A stretch of DNA of 62,897 nucleotides. Source: Vibrio litoralis DSM 17657 (GTDB lineage: Bacteria > Pseudomonadota > Gammaproteobacteria > Enterobacterales > Vibrionaceae). Below the pieces are notes generated by a model. That model did no database searches, was not told the origin of the DNA, and saw nothing but the letters and a program-made list of their open reading frames with translations. How positions within the stretch are numbered: position 1 is the first letter of the stretch; every line of letters begins with the position of its first letter. Below, piece after piece: positions 45,131-59,814 of the stretch. The position numbers were made by a program, and so were the translations under genes. The DNA lies in assembly GCF_000426765.1 (NCBI RefSeq), contig NZ_AUFZ01000006.1, positions 1-62,897 of the forward strand. Direction: 5' to 3'.

Positions 45131-46518
45131 TATTGAACCTCTAATCCTTGATATTGTTGGTATTGATTAAAACTGTCGACTTCGCCACTGATCGCCAATA
45201 AGCGCGATAAAGAAAGAACATATTGATAAGCCGCCGCTGAGCGTTGGGTTTTAATGCTGTTTAAATACATTTCCGCATCCACTACATCCAAAGAAGTCGC
45301 AAGCCCCTGACTAAAGGCTTTCTTCTGCAAGCTAATGTTTTCACTGGCCATGCTGACACTCGAGGCTAAGCCATTGTATTCCTCTAACGCTTGATTGGCT
45401 TCGCGATAGGTTTTTTCCACCAGCAAGGACAAATCTTGTTTGGCTTGTGCGCGTAAATAACCTACTTGCTTAATCGCACTATGAGCAACACTGACTTTTT
45501 CAGAACGACCTGAGGTATCCAGTAGCGGAATACTCACGCCAACGCCTACTAGCCAATCGGGGGTATTATCGCCTACTAAAGTGTCGTCTTGATATAAGTT
45601 GTAATTACCGTAGAGATAAACTTCTGGATAATATTTTCCTTTCTCCACATCAACCAATCCACTGGCTTGCTTTTCTTTGGCATCCAAAATGCTCAAGCCG
45701 GGGTAACTTTGCAGGGTTTTATCCATAAAGGCTTGCATCGGAGGTAGACTTTCATTAATAAAAAGATGGGTAGAAGGTTCAGCCAGTGTCGGCGCTTTAA
45801 TCAAGTTCGTCAGCGCCATTTGAGCAATTTCCAGATCGCGCTGTGCTTTTTTGGTATCAACTTGCGCCTTATGGTATGCAGTTTCTGCTTGTAGGCGCTG
45901 CACGCGAGCAATTTGTCCTTGCTCTTGCATTTTAACCGCGTGGTCGAAGTGTTCTTTCAAACCTTGTTCGACTTCTTGTCTAGTGGCGAGTACTTGTTGC
46001 GATAACACGACGCCAAAATAGTATTTCGACAAATCTTCAAATTTACCTTGCTGCTTCATCTCTAATAAATACTTCGCTTCCTCTGATTTCGCTTCGGCAA
46101 TATCTTGCGCGGCTGAAATACGTCCACCCGTAAAAATAGGCCAAATTGCACGAATCGAGCTAGTAAAGACATCTTTCTCCACCAAGGTCGAGGTCAACAT
46201 GCCATCAAAGGCTTGAGTTAAAGCACTGGAGCCTACCGAAGTACTGTCTGCTAACTCAGATGGGGACACGTCAATATCATCGTCTAAGCGGGTGTAGTTG
46301 GCACTTAAAGTAATGCTTGGTAAGTTCATCGCTCCGGCGGCTTGCTGTTTATATTCAGCTTGCTCAACACTAGCTCGCTCTGCGGCCAAGCCATCATTAT
46401 TGCTTAGTAGTGATTGCCACGCTTGATAAAAGGTCACGCTTTGCGCCCAACTCGTCGTTGGCATTAATAAGAATATCGGAAGAGTAAAAATAGCAAGATG
46501 AGATTTGAATCGATGCAT
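45130..46518 (-). CDS. TolC family outer membrane efflux protein
   Basis: A 462-residue outer-membrane factor. Signal peptide MHRFKSHLAIFTLPIFLLMP...SWA is followed by two OEP repeats rich in long coiled-coil helices (LLEMKQQGKFEDLSKYYFG, AETAYHKAQVDTKKAQ, GLATSLDVVDAEMYL). It provides the exit duct for the coupled HlyD/ABC-2 system. The start ATG at 46518 gives a proper signal peptide; a much longer in-frame start at 46644 would put 42 residues ahead of it. It is the first gene of the four-gene operon. The 318-bp gap upstream holds a palindromic repeat and the hemE terminator but no gene. Confidence 0.9.
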   Translation of the reverse strand: MHRFKSHLAIFTLPIFLLMPTTSWAQSVTFYQAWQSLLSNNDGLAAERASVEQAEYKQQAAGAMNLPSITLSANYTRLDDDIDVSPSELADSTSVGSSALTQAFDGMLTSTLVEKDVFTSSIRAIWPIFTGGRISAAQDIAEAKSEEAKYLLEMKQQGKFEDLSKYYFGVVLSQQVLATRQEVEQGLKEHFDHAVKMQEQGQIARVQRLQAETAYHKAQVDTKKAQRDLEIAQMALTNLIKAPTLAEPSTHLFINESLPPMQAFMDKTLQSYPGLSILDAKEKQASGLVDVEKGKYYPEVYLYGNYNLYQDDTLVGDNTPDWLVGVGVSIPLLDTSGRSEKVSVAHSAIKQVGYLRAQAKQDLSLLVEKTYREANQALEEYNGLASSVSMASENISLQKKAFSQGLATSLDVVDAEMYLNSIKTQRSAAAYQYVLSLSRLLAISGEVDSFNQYQQYQGLEVQ

Positions 46519-46635
46519 GTGTCTGTTACTTATCCATAGTAGGTGCTGACGACTAATTATAGGCCGTAGATTGATAGACAGATCCGAGCAGTTATTCTGC
46601 CGTAATGCGTCGGGAAAAAATGAGATATAAATCAC

Positions 46636-46692
46636 TATACCCAAGTAACTTCAAGATACAGGATTCAGAGCACCTTAAGTTACTTGGGTATA
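46636..46692. repeat. Complete ACTTGGGTATA palindromic repeat
   Basis: Perfect 16-bp arms, TATACCCAAGTAACTT and AAGTTACTTGGGTATA, surround a 25-nt loop that includes GATACAGGATTCAGAG. This is the long form of a dispersed vibrio-type repeat; shorter relatives are at 38216 and 49183. Confidence 0.9.
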
Positions 46693-46765
46693 TCACATTA
46701 ACAGTATCAATGAATAATCACTACTTACCATTGAAATAAATAACTTAAAATACAAACAAATAAAA

Positions 46766-46787
46766 CGCAGCCTAGGTTAAGGCTGCG
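46766..46787 (-). terminator. Terminator after hemE
   Basis: CGCAGCC and GGCTGCG form a 7-bp stem with an 8-nt loop, followed on the minus strand by TTTTATTTG. Confidence 0.8.
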
Positions 46788-46812
46788 CTCTCGTTATTTA
46801 TAACCAAATTAT

Positions 46813-46833
46813 ATACTCAAGTACGAAGAGTAT
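46813..46833. repeat. Short palindrome with CAAGTACGAA core (copy 2)
   Basis: ATACTC and GAGTAT arms around AAGTACGAA, three bases past the hemE stop codon. Shares CAAGTACGAA with 2053-2076. Confidence 0.5.
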
Positions 46834-46836
46834 AGG

Positions 46837-47904
46837 CTATTTATGATACGGCTTAGATAACTCATGTACCGCATCAACAAACACACCAGCGTTTTCTGGC
46901 GGTACATCTAAATGAATACCGTGACCTAGGTTGAATACATGACCAGTACCAGCATCACCAAAACCTTCTAGAATCGAAGCGACTTCTTGACGAATACGCT
47001 CTGGCTGAGCATACAGCATTGATGGATCCATATTGCCTTGTAGTGCCACTTTATCGCCTACGCGAGCCACGGCATCTTGAATATTAATCGTCCAATCAAG
47101 GCCAACCGCATCACAACCTGTGGCGGCGATTTTCTCAAGCCACATACCACCATTTTTAGTGAATAGCGTAACCGGTACGCGACGACCGTCATTTTCACGA
47201 ATTAAGCCATCAACGATTTTGTGCATGTACTGCAAAGAGAAATCATTGTAATCGCGTGACGTTAATACACCGCCCCAAGTATCAAATATCATTACAGACT
47301 GAGCGCCGGCTTTGATTTGGGCATTTAAGTATTCAATGACACTATCAGCTAGCTTATCTAAAAGTGCATGCAGAATAGCGGGATCGGCGTACATCATTTT
47401 TTTGATTTTAGTGAACGCTTTAGAACTTCCACCTTCCACCATGTAAGTCGCTAGCGTCCAAGGGCTGCCCGAGAAACCAATCAGCGGCACTTCACCTTGC
47501 AAGTCTTTGCGAATTTGGCGAACCGCATTCATTACATATTGCAATTCACCTTCTGGATCAGGCAAACCAATTTTATCGACATCAGCTTTGCAAGTAATCG
47601 GGCGCTCAAATTTAGGGCCTTCACCGGCTTCAAAGTATAAGCCTAGTCCCATGGCATCTGGGATGGTCAAAATATCAGAAAACAGAATCGCCGCATCAAG
47701 CGGAAAACGACGTAGTGGTTGAAGCGTCACTTCTGAAGCTAACTCGGCATTTTTGCATAAAGACATAAAGTCGCCCGCAACACTGCGCGTTTGACGATAT
47801 TCAGGCAAATAACGACCGGCTTGGCGCATCATCCATACTGGCGTGTAATCTACTGGCTGTTTTAATAAAGCTCGTAGATAACGGTCATTTTTCAATTCAG
47901 TCAT
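46837..47904 (-). CDS. hemE: Uroporphyrinogen decarboxylase
   Basis: A 355-residue enzyme (E. coli HemE 354). [18 protein letters not shown] holds the conserved substrate-binding arginines, [17 protein letters not shown] the catalytic Asp, and the C-terminal [15 protein letters not shown] is the family signature. It removes four carboxyl groups from uroporphyrinogen III on the way to haem. It lies downstream of nudC on the same strand, but with a 409-bp gap holding its own promoter region and a possible small RNA. Confidence 0.98.
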   Translation of the reverse strand: MTELKNDRYLRALLKQPVDYTPVWMMRQAGRYLPEYRQTRSVAGDFMSLCKNAELASEVTLQPLRRFPLDAAILFSDILTIPDAMGLGLYFEAGEGPKFERPITCKADVDKIGLPDPEGELQYVMNAVRQIRKDLQGEVPLIGFSGSPWTLATYMVEGGSSKAFTKIKKMMYADPAILHALLDKLADSVIEYLNAQIKAGAQSVMIFDTWGGVLTSRDYNDFSLQYMHKIVDGLIRENDGRRVPVTLFTKNGGMWLEKIAATGCDAVGLDWTINIQDAVARVGDKVALQGNMDPSMLYAQPERIRQEVASILEGFGDAGTGHVFNLGHGIHLDVPPENAGVFVDAVHELSKPYHK

Positions 47905-48058
47905 TTTTCTATCCTAAAAATTTGGGGCAGTCTTTATTTGCCGCTTATTCTAACATTACACAGCGCACATTTTGCTAATGGTTTGTAATACAGATCATGT
48001 TATTGAACATTAAAATCTATCGCAATTTGCTTCAATTGAGCCATTTGTTAATACTTCG

Positions 48059-48155
48059 TGTGCTAGCACAATTATAACGAGCTGAAACACATGAATGTTC
48101 AGCATCTCATAACGACATCTTACTTACCCCTCCGGCAATCCCGGAGGTTTTTTTT
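48059..48155 (+). ncRNA. Candidate small RNA between hemE and nudC
   Basis: A strong rho-independent terminator (CCTCCGG/CCGGAGG stem at 48129-48147, then eight T) points rightwards, although no gene on this strand lies upstream. About 55 bp earlier is TATAAC (48073-48078), directly preceded by a perfect 12-bp palindrome TGTGCTAGCACA (48059-48070) that could be an operator. A transcript of about 70 nt starting near 48085 would fit. The -35 is poor and I know no named vibrio sRNA here. The rest of the 409-bp gap shows nothing else. Confidence 0.35.
48129..48155 (+). terminator. Orphan rho-independent terminator
   Basis: 7-bp GC stem, CCTCCGG/CCGGAGG, with a short loop and eight T. No annotated gene on the plus strand leads into it. 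Confidence 0.85.
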
Positions 48156-48313
48156 ATTCCCTTCGCAATTGAAGCTTCATCGTCGTTGACGGTGTTCATT
48201 CGCCCCAATCATTTAGACAGGCTAAACTCATGGGGCCTCACTCACTTGTCGCCTAGCTGCAACTCCAATTTCTTTGGGAATAATCGTTAAGTATATGAAA
48301 TAAAACTATGCTG

Positions 48314-49078
48314 TTATTCAATGTCACAACCTAGTGTATGTTCTATCAAGGCGCGTGCAATCGTTCCCTTCGGAGCAATCGGCGGTAATTCGCTAGCAGT
48401 AAACCAATCTGCCGATGACAATTCAAATTTATCCACTCGAATGTCACCACTGTCGTAATCCGCTAAAAAAGCCATCATCATACTAGATGGAAATGCCCAT
48501 GGTTGACTGCCAAAGTAACGAATATTGGTGACATTAATACCGGTCTCTTCTTTCACTTCACGCGCCACACATTGCTCTAACGTTTCTCCGACTTCGACAA
48601 AACCGGCAATCACGGTATGCATGCCACTTTTATGGCGAGCATGATGCGCCAGTAGAATTTTATCGTCTTTACGAATCGCGACGATGATGCAAGGAAAAAT
48701 TCTCGGGTAATGCAAAGTGCGGCAATCATTACATTGCATTGCCAGTTGATTATGGTTAAGGCGATTACGCCCACCACAATGCGAACAAAAGCGTTGTGAA
48801 ACAGACATGTAACCATATTGAACGGCGCGACTAGCCATCAAAAATATTGCTTCAGGAAAAGACAATAAGTCTCGTAACGGGGTCATTTCGAGCTCATACT
48901 CAAGCTCGCTAGCATTCAACCAAGCACACGGGACGCCATCTAATTCACCAATAATAACCGCATGTTCTGTCGGTAAATTGAGTGCTTCAGCAGATCCATA
49001 AGGCAATGTTTTGTCTTGCAAATGTAACGTACTACCATCAACGATACACCAGTTTACTTTTTGATCTTTTTTTAGCAT
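48314..49078 (-). CDS. nudC: NADH pyrophosphatase / RNA NAD-decapping hydrolase
   Basis: A 254-residue NudC (E. coli 257). A four-cysteine zinc site (CSHCGG and CNDCRT, about residues 97-117) is followed by the Nudix box [20 protein letters not shown] (with TG after it) and the NudC-specific [12 protein letters not shown]. It splits NAD(H) and removes NAD caps from RNA 5' ends. It is divergent from rsd, as in E. coli. Confidence 0.96.
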   Translation of the reverse strand: MLKKDQKVNWCIVDGSTLHLQDKTLPYGSAEALNLPTEHAVIIGELDGVPCAWLNASELEYELEMTPLRDLLSFPEAIFLMASRAVQYGYMSVSQRFCSHCGGRNRLNHNQLAMQCNDCRTLHYPRIFPCIIVAIRKDDKILLAHHARHKSGMHTVIAGFVEVGETLEQCVAREVKEETGINVTNIRYFGSQPWAFPSSMMMAFLADYDSGDIRVDKFELSSADWFTASELPPIAPKGTIARALIEHTLGCDIE

Positions 49079-49182
49079 CTGCCCATCTCATTGCTTGAAG
49101 TTCCACCATTTTACTGGCAATCTAATTTCATACCAGTGCTTATCGATTTGCTGTCTATAACCACTCATATCACTACATGATA

Positions 49183-49205
49183 TATATCCAAGTGACTTGG
49201 GTATA
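49183..49205. repeat. Short-form ACTTGGGTATA palindrome
   Basis: TATATCCAAGT and ACTTGGGTATA meet around a single G, i.e. the arms of the 46636-46692 element without its loop. It lies in the rsd/nudC divergent promoter region. Confidence 0.8.
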
Positions 49206-49288
49206 CACTATCAAAAAGGACCCTCTATTAATAAAAAAGTAGAGCGGCTAAACGCCAATAACGCGTTAGCTATTATGAGGATACAGCC

Positions 49289-49780
49289 ATGCTAAATAAA
49301 CTAAAACAGACTCAAGCACAATTTGGCGGTTCCAGTGAAGTCATCGACCATTGGCTCGACACTAGACAAAACTTGATTGTTGAATATTGGAAATTGGCGG
49401 CACTAAAGCCAAGTCATCATAAAAAAACGGCCATCGAAAAACTTCCTTCCCCTGAAGAGCTACAAGATTTCTGCCAACATGTGGTGGATTATATTTCTGA
49501 AGGGCATTTCAAAATCTACGACATGGTGATGCAACAGTGGGAATCAACTGGCTTTTCACCAACCGAAGACATCAACACCACGTATTTTAAAATTGTTGAA
49601 ACCACTGACCCTCTACTGAATTACACCGACAAATATGCCGATGTTGCGGTCGAAGATGAACTGGAAGACTTTGATTTCGATCTATCAAAAATTGGTGAAG
49701 TATTGGAAGATCGCTTCGAGTTAGAAGATCAGCTGATCCAGATGATCGCTGAAAGCTTGGAAATCCCACCAGGCGCATAA
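49289..49780 (+). CDS. rsd: Regulator of sigma D (anti-sigma-70 factor)
   Basis: A 163-residue protein of the Rsd/AlgQ family (E. coli Rsd 158), mainly helical, with FGGSSEVIDHWLDTRQNLIVEY near the start and an acidic C-terminal region. Rsd binds sigma-70 in stationary phase and frees core RNA polymerase for other sigma factors. It is divergent from nudC, as in E. coli, and lies close to rpoBC, whose product is its functional partner. GAGG precedes the start and a terminator follows. Confidence 0.95.
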   Translation: MLNKLKQTQAQFGGSSEVIDHWLDTRQNLIVEYWKLAALKPSHHKKTAIEKLPSPEELQDFCQHVVDYISEGHFKIYDMVMQQWESTGFSPTEDINTTYFKIVETTDPLLNYTDKYADVAVEDELEDFDFDLSKIGEVLEDRFELEDQLIQMIAESLEIPPGA

Positions 49781-49790
49781 ATCATTTTTC

Positions 49791-49819
49791 AGGTTACCTT
49801 ATGTAAGGTAGCCTTTTTC
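49791..49819 (+). terminator. Terminator after rsd
   Basis: AGGTTACCTT pairs with AAGGTAGCCT (one G-U pair) around ATGT and runs into five T. Confidence 0.85.
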
Positions 49820-49924
49820 TTGTGGCTCATTGGAATCCGTGGATTATAACCCGAACCAATATGGCAACACATACTCACCACCTTATTCCACATTAAATTA
49901 ATACATAAACATTTTCTATTAGAA

Positions 49925-49952
49925 ACAAAAAAGGCACCCGAAGGTGCCTTTT
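49925..49952 (-). terminator. Terminator after rpoC
   Basis: AAGGCACC and GGTGCCTT around CGAA (TTCG on the transcript, a very stable tetraloop), followed on the minus strand by TTTTTTGTTT. Confidence 0.92.
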
Positions 49953-49985
49953 AACAGTCTTGACTTACGTCTGTCTCTTTAAAGA

Positions 49986-54185
<4,200 letters not shown>

Positions 54186-54300
54186 AATCAGCTCCTGTAA
54201 GGAGTTAAGAGACGCTCAAATTGAACGCCTCTTTTCTACCGGGTTAAATCCGAGAGTTCTTTATCATTAATCGCAGCATTTGCTGAATAAATAACAAGGA

Positions 54301-57300
54301 TTACTCTTCGTCTTCTAGCTCGATGTTAATACCTAGCGAGCGAATCTCTTTCAACAATACGTTGAACGATTCTGGCATGCCAGGCTCCATGCTGTGGTCG
54401 CCATCGACGATGTTTTTGTACATCTTCGTACGGCCATTCACGTCATCAGACTTAACAGTTAGCATTTCTTGTAGCGTGTAAGCAGCACCGTATGCTTCTA
54501 GTGCCCATACTTCCATCTCACCGAAACGCTGGCCACCGAACTGAGCTTTACCACCAAGTGGTTGCTGAGTTACTAGGCTGTAAGAGCCCGTCGAACGTGC
54601 GTGCATCTTGTCATCAACCAAGTGGTTCAGTTTCAGCATGTACATGTAACCTACCGTTACAGGACGCTCAAACTTATCACCCGTACGACCATCGTATAGG
54701 TCTAATTGACCTGACGTTGGAAGATCAGCAAGCGCAAGCAATTCTTTAATTGCTGGTTCGTTTGCACCATCGAATACAGGTGTAGCAATCGGTAGACCAC
54801 CACGCAAGTTTCCGATTAGAGTACGGACTTCATCATCAGACAGTTCAGCAATGTTCACTTCTTGGCGAGTATCGCCTAAGTCATAAACTTTCTGTAAGAA
54901 CTCACGGAACTTAGCCAGTTCTTGTTGCTCTTTCACCATCTGGTTAATCTTGTCGCCAATACCTTTCGCTGCAAGACCTAAGTGAACTTCAAGGATCTGA
55001 CCGATGTTCATACGTGATGGTACACCCAGTGGGTTCAACACGATGTCAACAGGTTGACCTTTTTCATCATAAGGCATGTCTTCAACAGGGTTGATCTTAG
55101 AGATTACACCCTTGTTACCGTGACGACCCGCCATCTTATCACCAGGCTGAATGCGACGTTTAACTGCAAGGTAAACCTTAACAATCTTCAGTACGCCCGG
55201 TGCAAGATCATCACCTTGAGTGATCTTACGACGCTTAGTTTCAAACTTCTTATCAAAGTCAGCTTTTAGCTCATCCCACTGCTCAGCAAGTTGCTCAAGC
55301 TGAGACTGCAGTGCATCGTCTTCTAGTGTTTGTACTAACCACTGCTTACGATCCATTGAGTCTAGTTTCGCTTCAGAGAAGCCACCAGAAATCAGCAGAG
55401 AACGAACACGCGCTAATAGACCACCTTCAAGAATTTGGAACTCTTCAGTTAAGTCTTTCTTCGCGTCTTTCAGCTGCATTTGTTCAATTTCAAGCGCACG
55501 CTTGTCTTTTTCTACGCCATCGCGAGTAAAGACTTGAACATCAATGATGGTACCTGAGATAGAGTTAGGCACACGTAGTGACGTATCTTTAACATCAGAT
55601 GCTTTTTCACCGAAGATTGCACGTAGTAGTTTCTCTTCAGGAGTCAGTTGCGTTTCACCTTTAGGCGTTACTTTACCAACTAGGATGTCGCCACCCTTCA
55701 CTTCAGCACCAATGTAAACAATACCTGACTCATCTAGTTTAGATAGAGCAGACTCACCTACGTTTGGAATATCAGCTGTAATTTCTTCGCTACCAAGCTT
55801 GGTATCACGAGCCACACAAGAAAGTTCTTGGATGTGAATCGTTGTGAAACGGTCTTCTTGAACTACGCGCTCAGATACTAAGATTGAGTCTTCGAAGTTG
55901 TAACCATTCCAAGGCATGAATGCGATACGCATGTTTTGGCCAAGTGCCAGCTCACCAAGGTCGGTGGAAGGACCATCAGCAAGAACGTCACCACGTGAAA
56001 CAGGTTCACCCGGTAGTACGGTTGGACGTTGGTTAATACATGTGTTTTGGTTTGAACGGGTGTACTTAGTTAAGTTGTAGATGTCGATACCAGCTTCACC
56101 TGGAACCAACTCATCTTCGTTAACTTTAATTACGATACGAGAAGCATCAACAGATTGAACTGTACCGCCACGTTTCGCAACTGCTGTTACACCTGAGTCA
56201 ACCGCTACATTACGCTCAATACCAGTACCGACTAGAGGCTTATCAGCTTTTAGTGTTGGTACCGCTTGACGTTGCATGTTTGCACCCATCAATGCACGGT
56301 TCGCATCATCGTGTTCTAGGAACGGGATAAGCGAGGCAGCGATAGATACAACTTGGTTTGTTGCCACGTCCATGTAGTTAACATGATCACGTGGGTGAAG
56401 ACCAGATTCACCTTTCTGACGAGCAGTGATTAGCTCATCGGCAAAACGACCTTCGTCAGTCAAGTGTGCGTTCGCCTGAGCGATAACAAACTGACCTTCT
56501 TCAATAGCAGAAAGGTAATCCACTTCTTCAGTTACAACACCATCAACAACGCGACGGTACGGAGTCTCTAGGAAACCGTATTCATTACAACGAGCAAACG
56601 CTGATAATGAGTTGATCAAACCGATGTTTGGACCTTCTGGCGTTTCGATCGGACATAGACGACCGTAGTGAGTTACGTGAACGTCACGTACTTCAAAGCC
56701 GGCACGCTCACGTGTCAAACCGCCAGGACCTAATGCAGAAATACGACGCTTGTGCGTCACTTCTGACAACGGGTTGTTCTGATCCATAAATTGAGAAAGC
56801 TGTGATGAGCCAAAGAACTCTTTCACTGCTGCCGAAATCGGCTTAGCATTGATAAGATCTTGAGGCATGATAGCATCTAAATCACCAAGACTTAGGCGCT
56901 CTTTCACTGCGCGTTCAACACGGACTAGACCAACACGGAATTGGTTTTCAGCCATTTCACCAACAGAACGGATACGACGGTTGCCAAGGTGGTCAATATC
57001 ATCCACTTCGCCAATACCGTTACGGATACCGATCAGTTTCTTCATTACCGCAATGATATCCGTTTCATCAAGGATACCTTGGTCTTGCGCATCTTCGCGG
57101 CCGATAGAGCTGTTAAACTTCATACGACCAACAGTCGATAGGTCATAACGCTCTTCAGAGAAGAATAAGCTTTGGAATAAAGATTCTGCTGCTTCTTTAG
57201 TTGGTGGCTCACCAGGGCGCATCATACGGTAGATTTCTACAAGTGCAGAAATACGATCCGTTGTGCTGTCAACACGTACTGTGTCTGACATAAATGGGCC

Positions 57301-58329
57301 ATGGTCTAAATCATTAGTAAACAGAACTTCAAGCTGTTTGTAACCCGCTTGAGAAAGGTTCGCTAATGCTTCTAATGAAATTTCTTGGTTCGCTGCAACG
57401 ATCAATTCGCCAGTTGATTCATTAACGTAATCTTTAGACGCAACTTTACCGACGATGTACTCAACCGGTACTTCGATAAATTCAACGCCATCTTTTTCAA
57501 GATTACGGATATGACGAGCCGTTACGCGACGACCAGCTTCTACGTAAACCGTACCATTTGCTTCAATATCAAATGATGCAGTTTCACCACGTAGACGATC
57601 TGGTACCAACTCCATTAATAGAGTTTGGTCTTTTACTTCAAAGCGCACTTTTTCAAAGAAGATATCTAGGATCTCTTCTGTTGTTTTACCTAGTGCACGT
57701 AAAATAATTGATGCAGGAAGCTTACGACGACGGTCGATACGTACGTATAAGTTATCTTTCGGGTCGAACTCAAAGTCCAACCACGAACCACGGTAAGGAA
57801 TAACACGTGCGTTATAAAGCACTTTTCCTGACGAATGGGTTTTACCCTTATCGCTGTCGAAGAACACGCCTGGGCTTCGGTGCAACTGGGATACGATAAC
57901 CCTCTCAGTACCATTAATGACGAAGGTACCGTTGTCTGTCATGAGTGGAATTTCACCCATGTAGACTTCTTGTTCTTTAATGTCTTTTACAGTACCTGCT
58001 GGTGCGTCTCTATCAAATACAACTAAACGCAGTTTAACGCGTAGTGGTTTTGAATAAGTGACACCTCGAATTTGACATTCTTTTACGTCAAATACTGGTT
58101 CACCAAGACGGTAGCTAACGTATTGCAGCTCAGAATTGCCGTTATAGCTCTGAATCGGAAAAACAGAACGGAAAGCAGCTTCAAGACCGTATTGACCTTC
58201 AGGATCTTGTTCAATGAACTTGTCGAATGAATCGAGCTGGATCGATAGCAAATATGGAACGTCCAATACTTGTGGACGCTTACCAAAATCCTTACGGATG
58301 CGCTTTTTCTCGGTATAAGAGTAAACCAT
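54301..58329 (-). CDS. rpoB: RNA polymerase subunit beta
   Basis: A 1342-residue beta subunit, the same length as E. coli RpoB. The rifampicin-binding cluster reads [20 protein letters not shown] then [12 protein letters not shown], all wild-type residues at the usual resistance positions. [17 protein letters not shown] and [14 protein letters not shown] are near the C terminus, as expected. It is preceded by a 279-bp gap from rplL with an attenuator hairpin, so its level is set by readthrough from the ribosomal-protein genes. Confidence 0.99.
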   Translation of the reverse strand: MVYSYTEKKRIRKDFGKRPQVLDVPYLLSIQLDSFDKFIEQDPEGQYGLEAAFRSVFPIQSYNGNSELQYVSYRLGEPVFDVKECQIRGVTYSKPLRVKLRLVVFDRDAPAGTVKDIKEQEVYMGEIPLMTDNGTFVINGTERVIVSQLHRSPGVFFDSDKGKTHSSGKVLYNARVIPYRGSWLDFEFDPKDNLYVRIDRRRKLPASIILRALGKTTEEILDIFFEKVRFEVKDQTLLMELVPDRLRGETASFDIEANGTVYVEAGRRVTARHIRNLEKDGVEFIEVPVEYIVGKVASKDYVNESTGELIVAANQEISLEALANLSQAGYKQLEVLFTNDLDHGPFMSDTVRVDSTTDRISALVEIYRMMRPGEPPTKEAAESLFQSLFFSEERYDLSTVGRMKFNSSIGREDAQDQGILDETDIIAVMKKLIGIRNGIGEVDDIDHLGNRRIRSVGEMAENQFRVGLVRVERAVKERLSLGDLDAIMPQDLINAKPISAAVKEFFGSSQLSQFMDQNNPLSEVTHKRRISALGPGGLTRERAGFEVRDVHVTHYGRLCPIETPEGPNIGLINSLSAFARCNEYGFLETPYRRVVDGVVTEEVDYLSAIEEGQFVIAQANAHLTDEGRFADELITARQKGESGLHPRDHVNYMDVATNQVVSIAASLIPFLEHDDANRALMGANMQRQAVPTLKADKPLVGTGIERNVAVDSGVTAVAKRGGTVQSVDASRIVIKVNEDELVPGEAGIDIYNLTKYTRSNQNTCINQRPTVLPGEPVSRGDVLADGPSTDLGELALGQNMRIAFMPWNGYNFEDSILVSERVVQEDRFTTIHIQELSCVARDTKLGSEEITADIPNVGESALSKLDESGIVYIGAEVKGGDILVGKVTPKGETQLTPEEKLLRAIFGEKASDVKDTSLRVPNSISGTIIDVQVFTRDGVEKDKRALEIEQMQLKDAKKDLTEEFQILEGGLLARVRSLLISGGFSEAKLDSMDRKQWLVQTLEDDALQSQLEQLAEQWDELKADFDKKFETKRRKITQGDDLAPGVLKIVKVYLAVKRRIQPGDKMAGRHGNKGVISKINPVEDMPYDEKGQPVDIVLNPLGVPSRMNIGQILEVHLGLAAKGIGDKINQMVKEQQELAKFREFLQKVYDLGDTRQEVNIAELSDDEVRTLIGNLRGGLPIATPVFDGANEPAIKELLALADLPTSGQLDLYDGRTGDKFERPVTVGYMYMLKLNHLVDDKMHARSTGSYSLVTQQPLGGKAQFGGQRFGEMEVWALEAYGAAYTLQEMLTVKSDDVNGRTKMYKNIVDGDHSMEPGMPESFNVLLKEIRSLGINIELEDEE

Positions 58330-58545
58330 GGGGTTCCTCAGCTAGCTGATAAGTGACCCAAACTGCCCAAGACACGTTTCATATCAAATTAATTGATAAA
58401 ACGGGGACAGTGACTAACAACACTGTTTATGTGGATACATCCTAATCTCATCTGAACGTTTTTATTTCAGCAGAGCCTTAGTGATGTTTTTTGCCGGGTC
58501 ATAGATGCCTAAACAGCGGGAAAATTAATCTATGCCCTACAGCGC

Positions 58546-58576
58546 AAAAAGGCTGGTGGTTAATTAACCACCAGCC
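58546..58576 (-). terminator. rplL-rpoB transcription attenuator hairpin
   Basis: GGCTGGTGGTT and AACCACCAGCC form a perfect 11-bp stem around AATT, followed on the minus strand by TTTTT. It lies 33 bp after the rplL stop, where E. coli has the partial terminator that sets the ratio of r-protein to polymerase transcripts. A smaller stem (AGCC/GGCT around GAAA) precedes it. Confidence 0.88.
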
Positions 58577-58608
58577 ATTAGCCTTTCGGCTAAGAAATTA
58601 AGTATAAA

Positions 58609-58974
58609 TTACTTAATTTCAACAGAAGCACCAGCTTCTTCTAGTTGTGCTTTAAGAGCTTCAGCTTCTTCTTTAGAAATGCCTTCTTTAAGCGGAGCTG
58701 GAGCACCGTCAACTAGACCTTTAGCTTCTTTAAGACCTAGGCCAGTTGCGCCACGTACTGCTTTGATAACAGAAACTTTGTTACCGCCAGCAGCAGTAAG
58801 GATTACGTCAAATTCAGTTTGCTCTTCAGCCGCTTCAGCAGTAGCACCGCCAGCAACAACAGCCGCTGCAGCAGAAACGCCGAATTTTTCTTCCATAGCT
58901 TCGATAAGCTCAACAACTTGCATTACAGACATTTCTGCAACTGCGTCTAGGATTTGCTCGTTAGTAATAGACAT
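58609..58974 (-). CDS. rplL: 50S ribosomal protein L7/L12
   Basis: A 121-residue protein (E. coli 121). The N-terminal dimerisation helix [19 protein letters not shown] is followed by an alanine-rich hinge and a C-terminal domain with [19 protein letters not shown]. It forms the ribosomal stalk that recruits translation factors. It lies 59 bp after rplJ. Confidence 0.99.
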   Translation of the reverse strand: MSITNEQILDAVAEMSVMQVVELIEAMEEKFGVSAAAAVVAGGATAEAAEEQTEFDVILTAAGGNKVSVIKAVRGATGLGLKEAKGLVDGAPAPLKEGISKEEAEALKAQLEEAGASVEIK

Positions 58975-59033
58975 AACAATTCTCTTTTAAAGTTAACAAT
59001 AAGTTTATATGGTAATCAAAGTTAAAGTAGGGC

Positions 59034-59528
59034 TTATGCCGCAACTTCTTCTTTTTGATCACGAACAGCAGCGATAGTACGTACCAACTTGGCAGCAGAA
59101 GCTTCTTTCATGCACATCATTAGGCGTGCTATAGCTTCATCGTAAGTAGGTAGTGTCGCTAGTACATCAGCGTCAGTAACTGCGCCTTCAAATGCAGCAG
59201 CTTTGATTTCAAATGCTTTGTTCTCTTTAGCGAAGTCTTTAAAAAGACGGGCTGCAGCACCTGGGTGCTCGTTAGAGAAAGCGATCAAAGTTGGACCAAC
59301 GAATACGTCTTTTAGACATTCGTAGTCTGTACCGTCTACAGCACGGCGAGCTAGTGTGTTACGAACAACTTTCATGTAAACACCCGCTTCACGCGCTTGT
59401 TTACGTAGAGAAGTCATTGCGCCAACAGCAACGCCACGTGAGTCAGCAATAACTGCAGAAAGTGCACCACTGGCTGCTTCGTTAACTTCAGCAACAATTG
59501 CTTGTTTGTCTTGAAGGTTTAAAGCCAT
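59034..59528 (-). CDS. rplJ: 50S ribosomal protein L10
   Basis: A 164-residue L10 (E. coli 165), starting [19 protein letters not shown] and with the [14 protein letters not shown] motif that binds 23S rRNA. It anchors L7/L12 dimers to the ribosome. In E. coli the L10-L12 complex binds its own mRNA leader to stop translation; the 286-bp leader here is long enough for that and carries its own promoter. Confidence 0.98.
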   Translation of the reverse strand: MALNLQDKQAIVAEVNEAASGALSAVIADSRGVAVGAMTSLRKQAREAGVYMKVVRNTLARRAVDGTDYECLKDVFVGPTLIAFSNEHPGAAARLFKDFAKENKAFEIKAAAFEGAVTDADVLATLPTYDEAIARLMMCMKEASAAKLVRTIAAVRDQKEEVAA

Positions 59529-59775
59529 TTGGATTTACTCCTGGTTGTAGTTACACCACTCACTGATAATTCAATGAGTGTTCTTTCGGTGCATTCCCAA
59601 ATGAATATTTTTACAAAATACGACCATCAGTTCGGGCACCATCTACGTAGGTATTATTAAGTTAAGCTAATATTGCTATTCGTTAACGCCTACGGTCTTG
59701 GATGGAAGCATCATTTGCTCTGCCTTTTCCTAAAAAGAATTAGACAAAATAAGCAACACTCCAACCATAATTAGG
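59529..59775 (-). promoter_or_regulatory. rplJ leader, probable L10-L12 autoregulatory region
   Basis: About 240 nt of non-coding leader between the promoter and rplJ, with several complementary segments (for example CACTCATTGAATTATC followed by GTGAGTG near the start codon). Position and length match the L10 leader of enteric bacteria. I have not folded it, so the exact operator is inferred from context. Confidence 0.6.
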
Positions 59776-59809
59776 CGCAAAATTATACACAAATTCTGCG
59801 CCTAAGCAA
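59772..59809 (-). promoter_or_regulatory. rplJ promoter inside an inverted repeat
   Basis: On the minus strand TTGCTT (59809-59804), a 16-bp spacer and a perfect TATAAT (59787-59782) are followed by TTTGCGCC. Perfect 8-bp arms TAGGCGCA and TGCGCCTA (59772-59779 and 59797-59804) flank the -10 box. It lies 5 bp beyond the rplA stop codon. It corresponds to the E. coli L10 promoter. Confidence 0.82.
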
Positions 59810-59814
59810 ATTAA

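Noticed and set aside
48091..48190. 32-codon ORF overlapping the orphan terminator
   Set aside because: Its codons run through the terminator stem and T tract, and it has no ribosome-binding site, so a leader peptide is unlikely.
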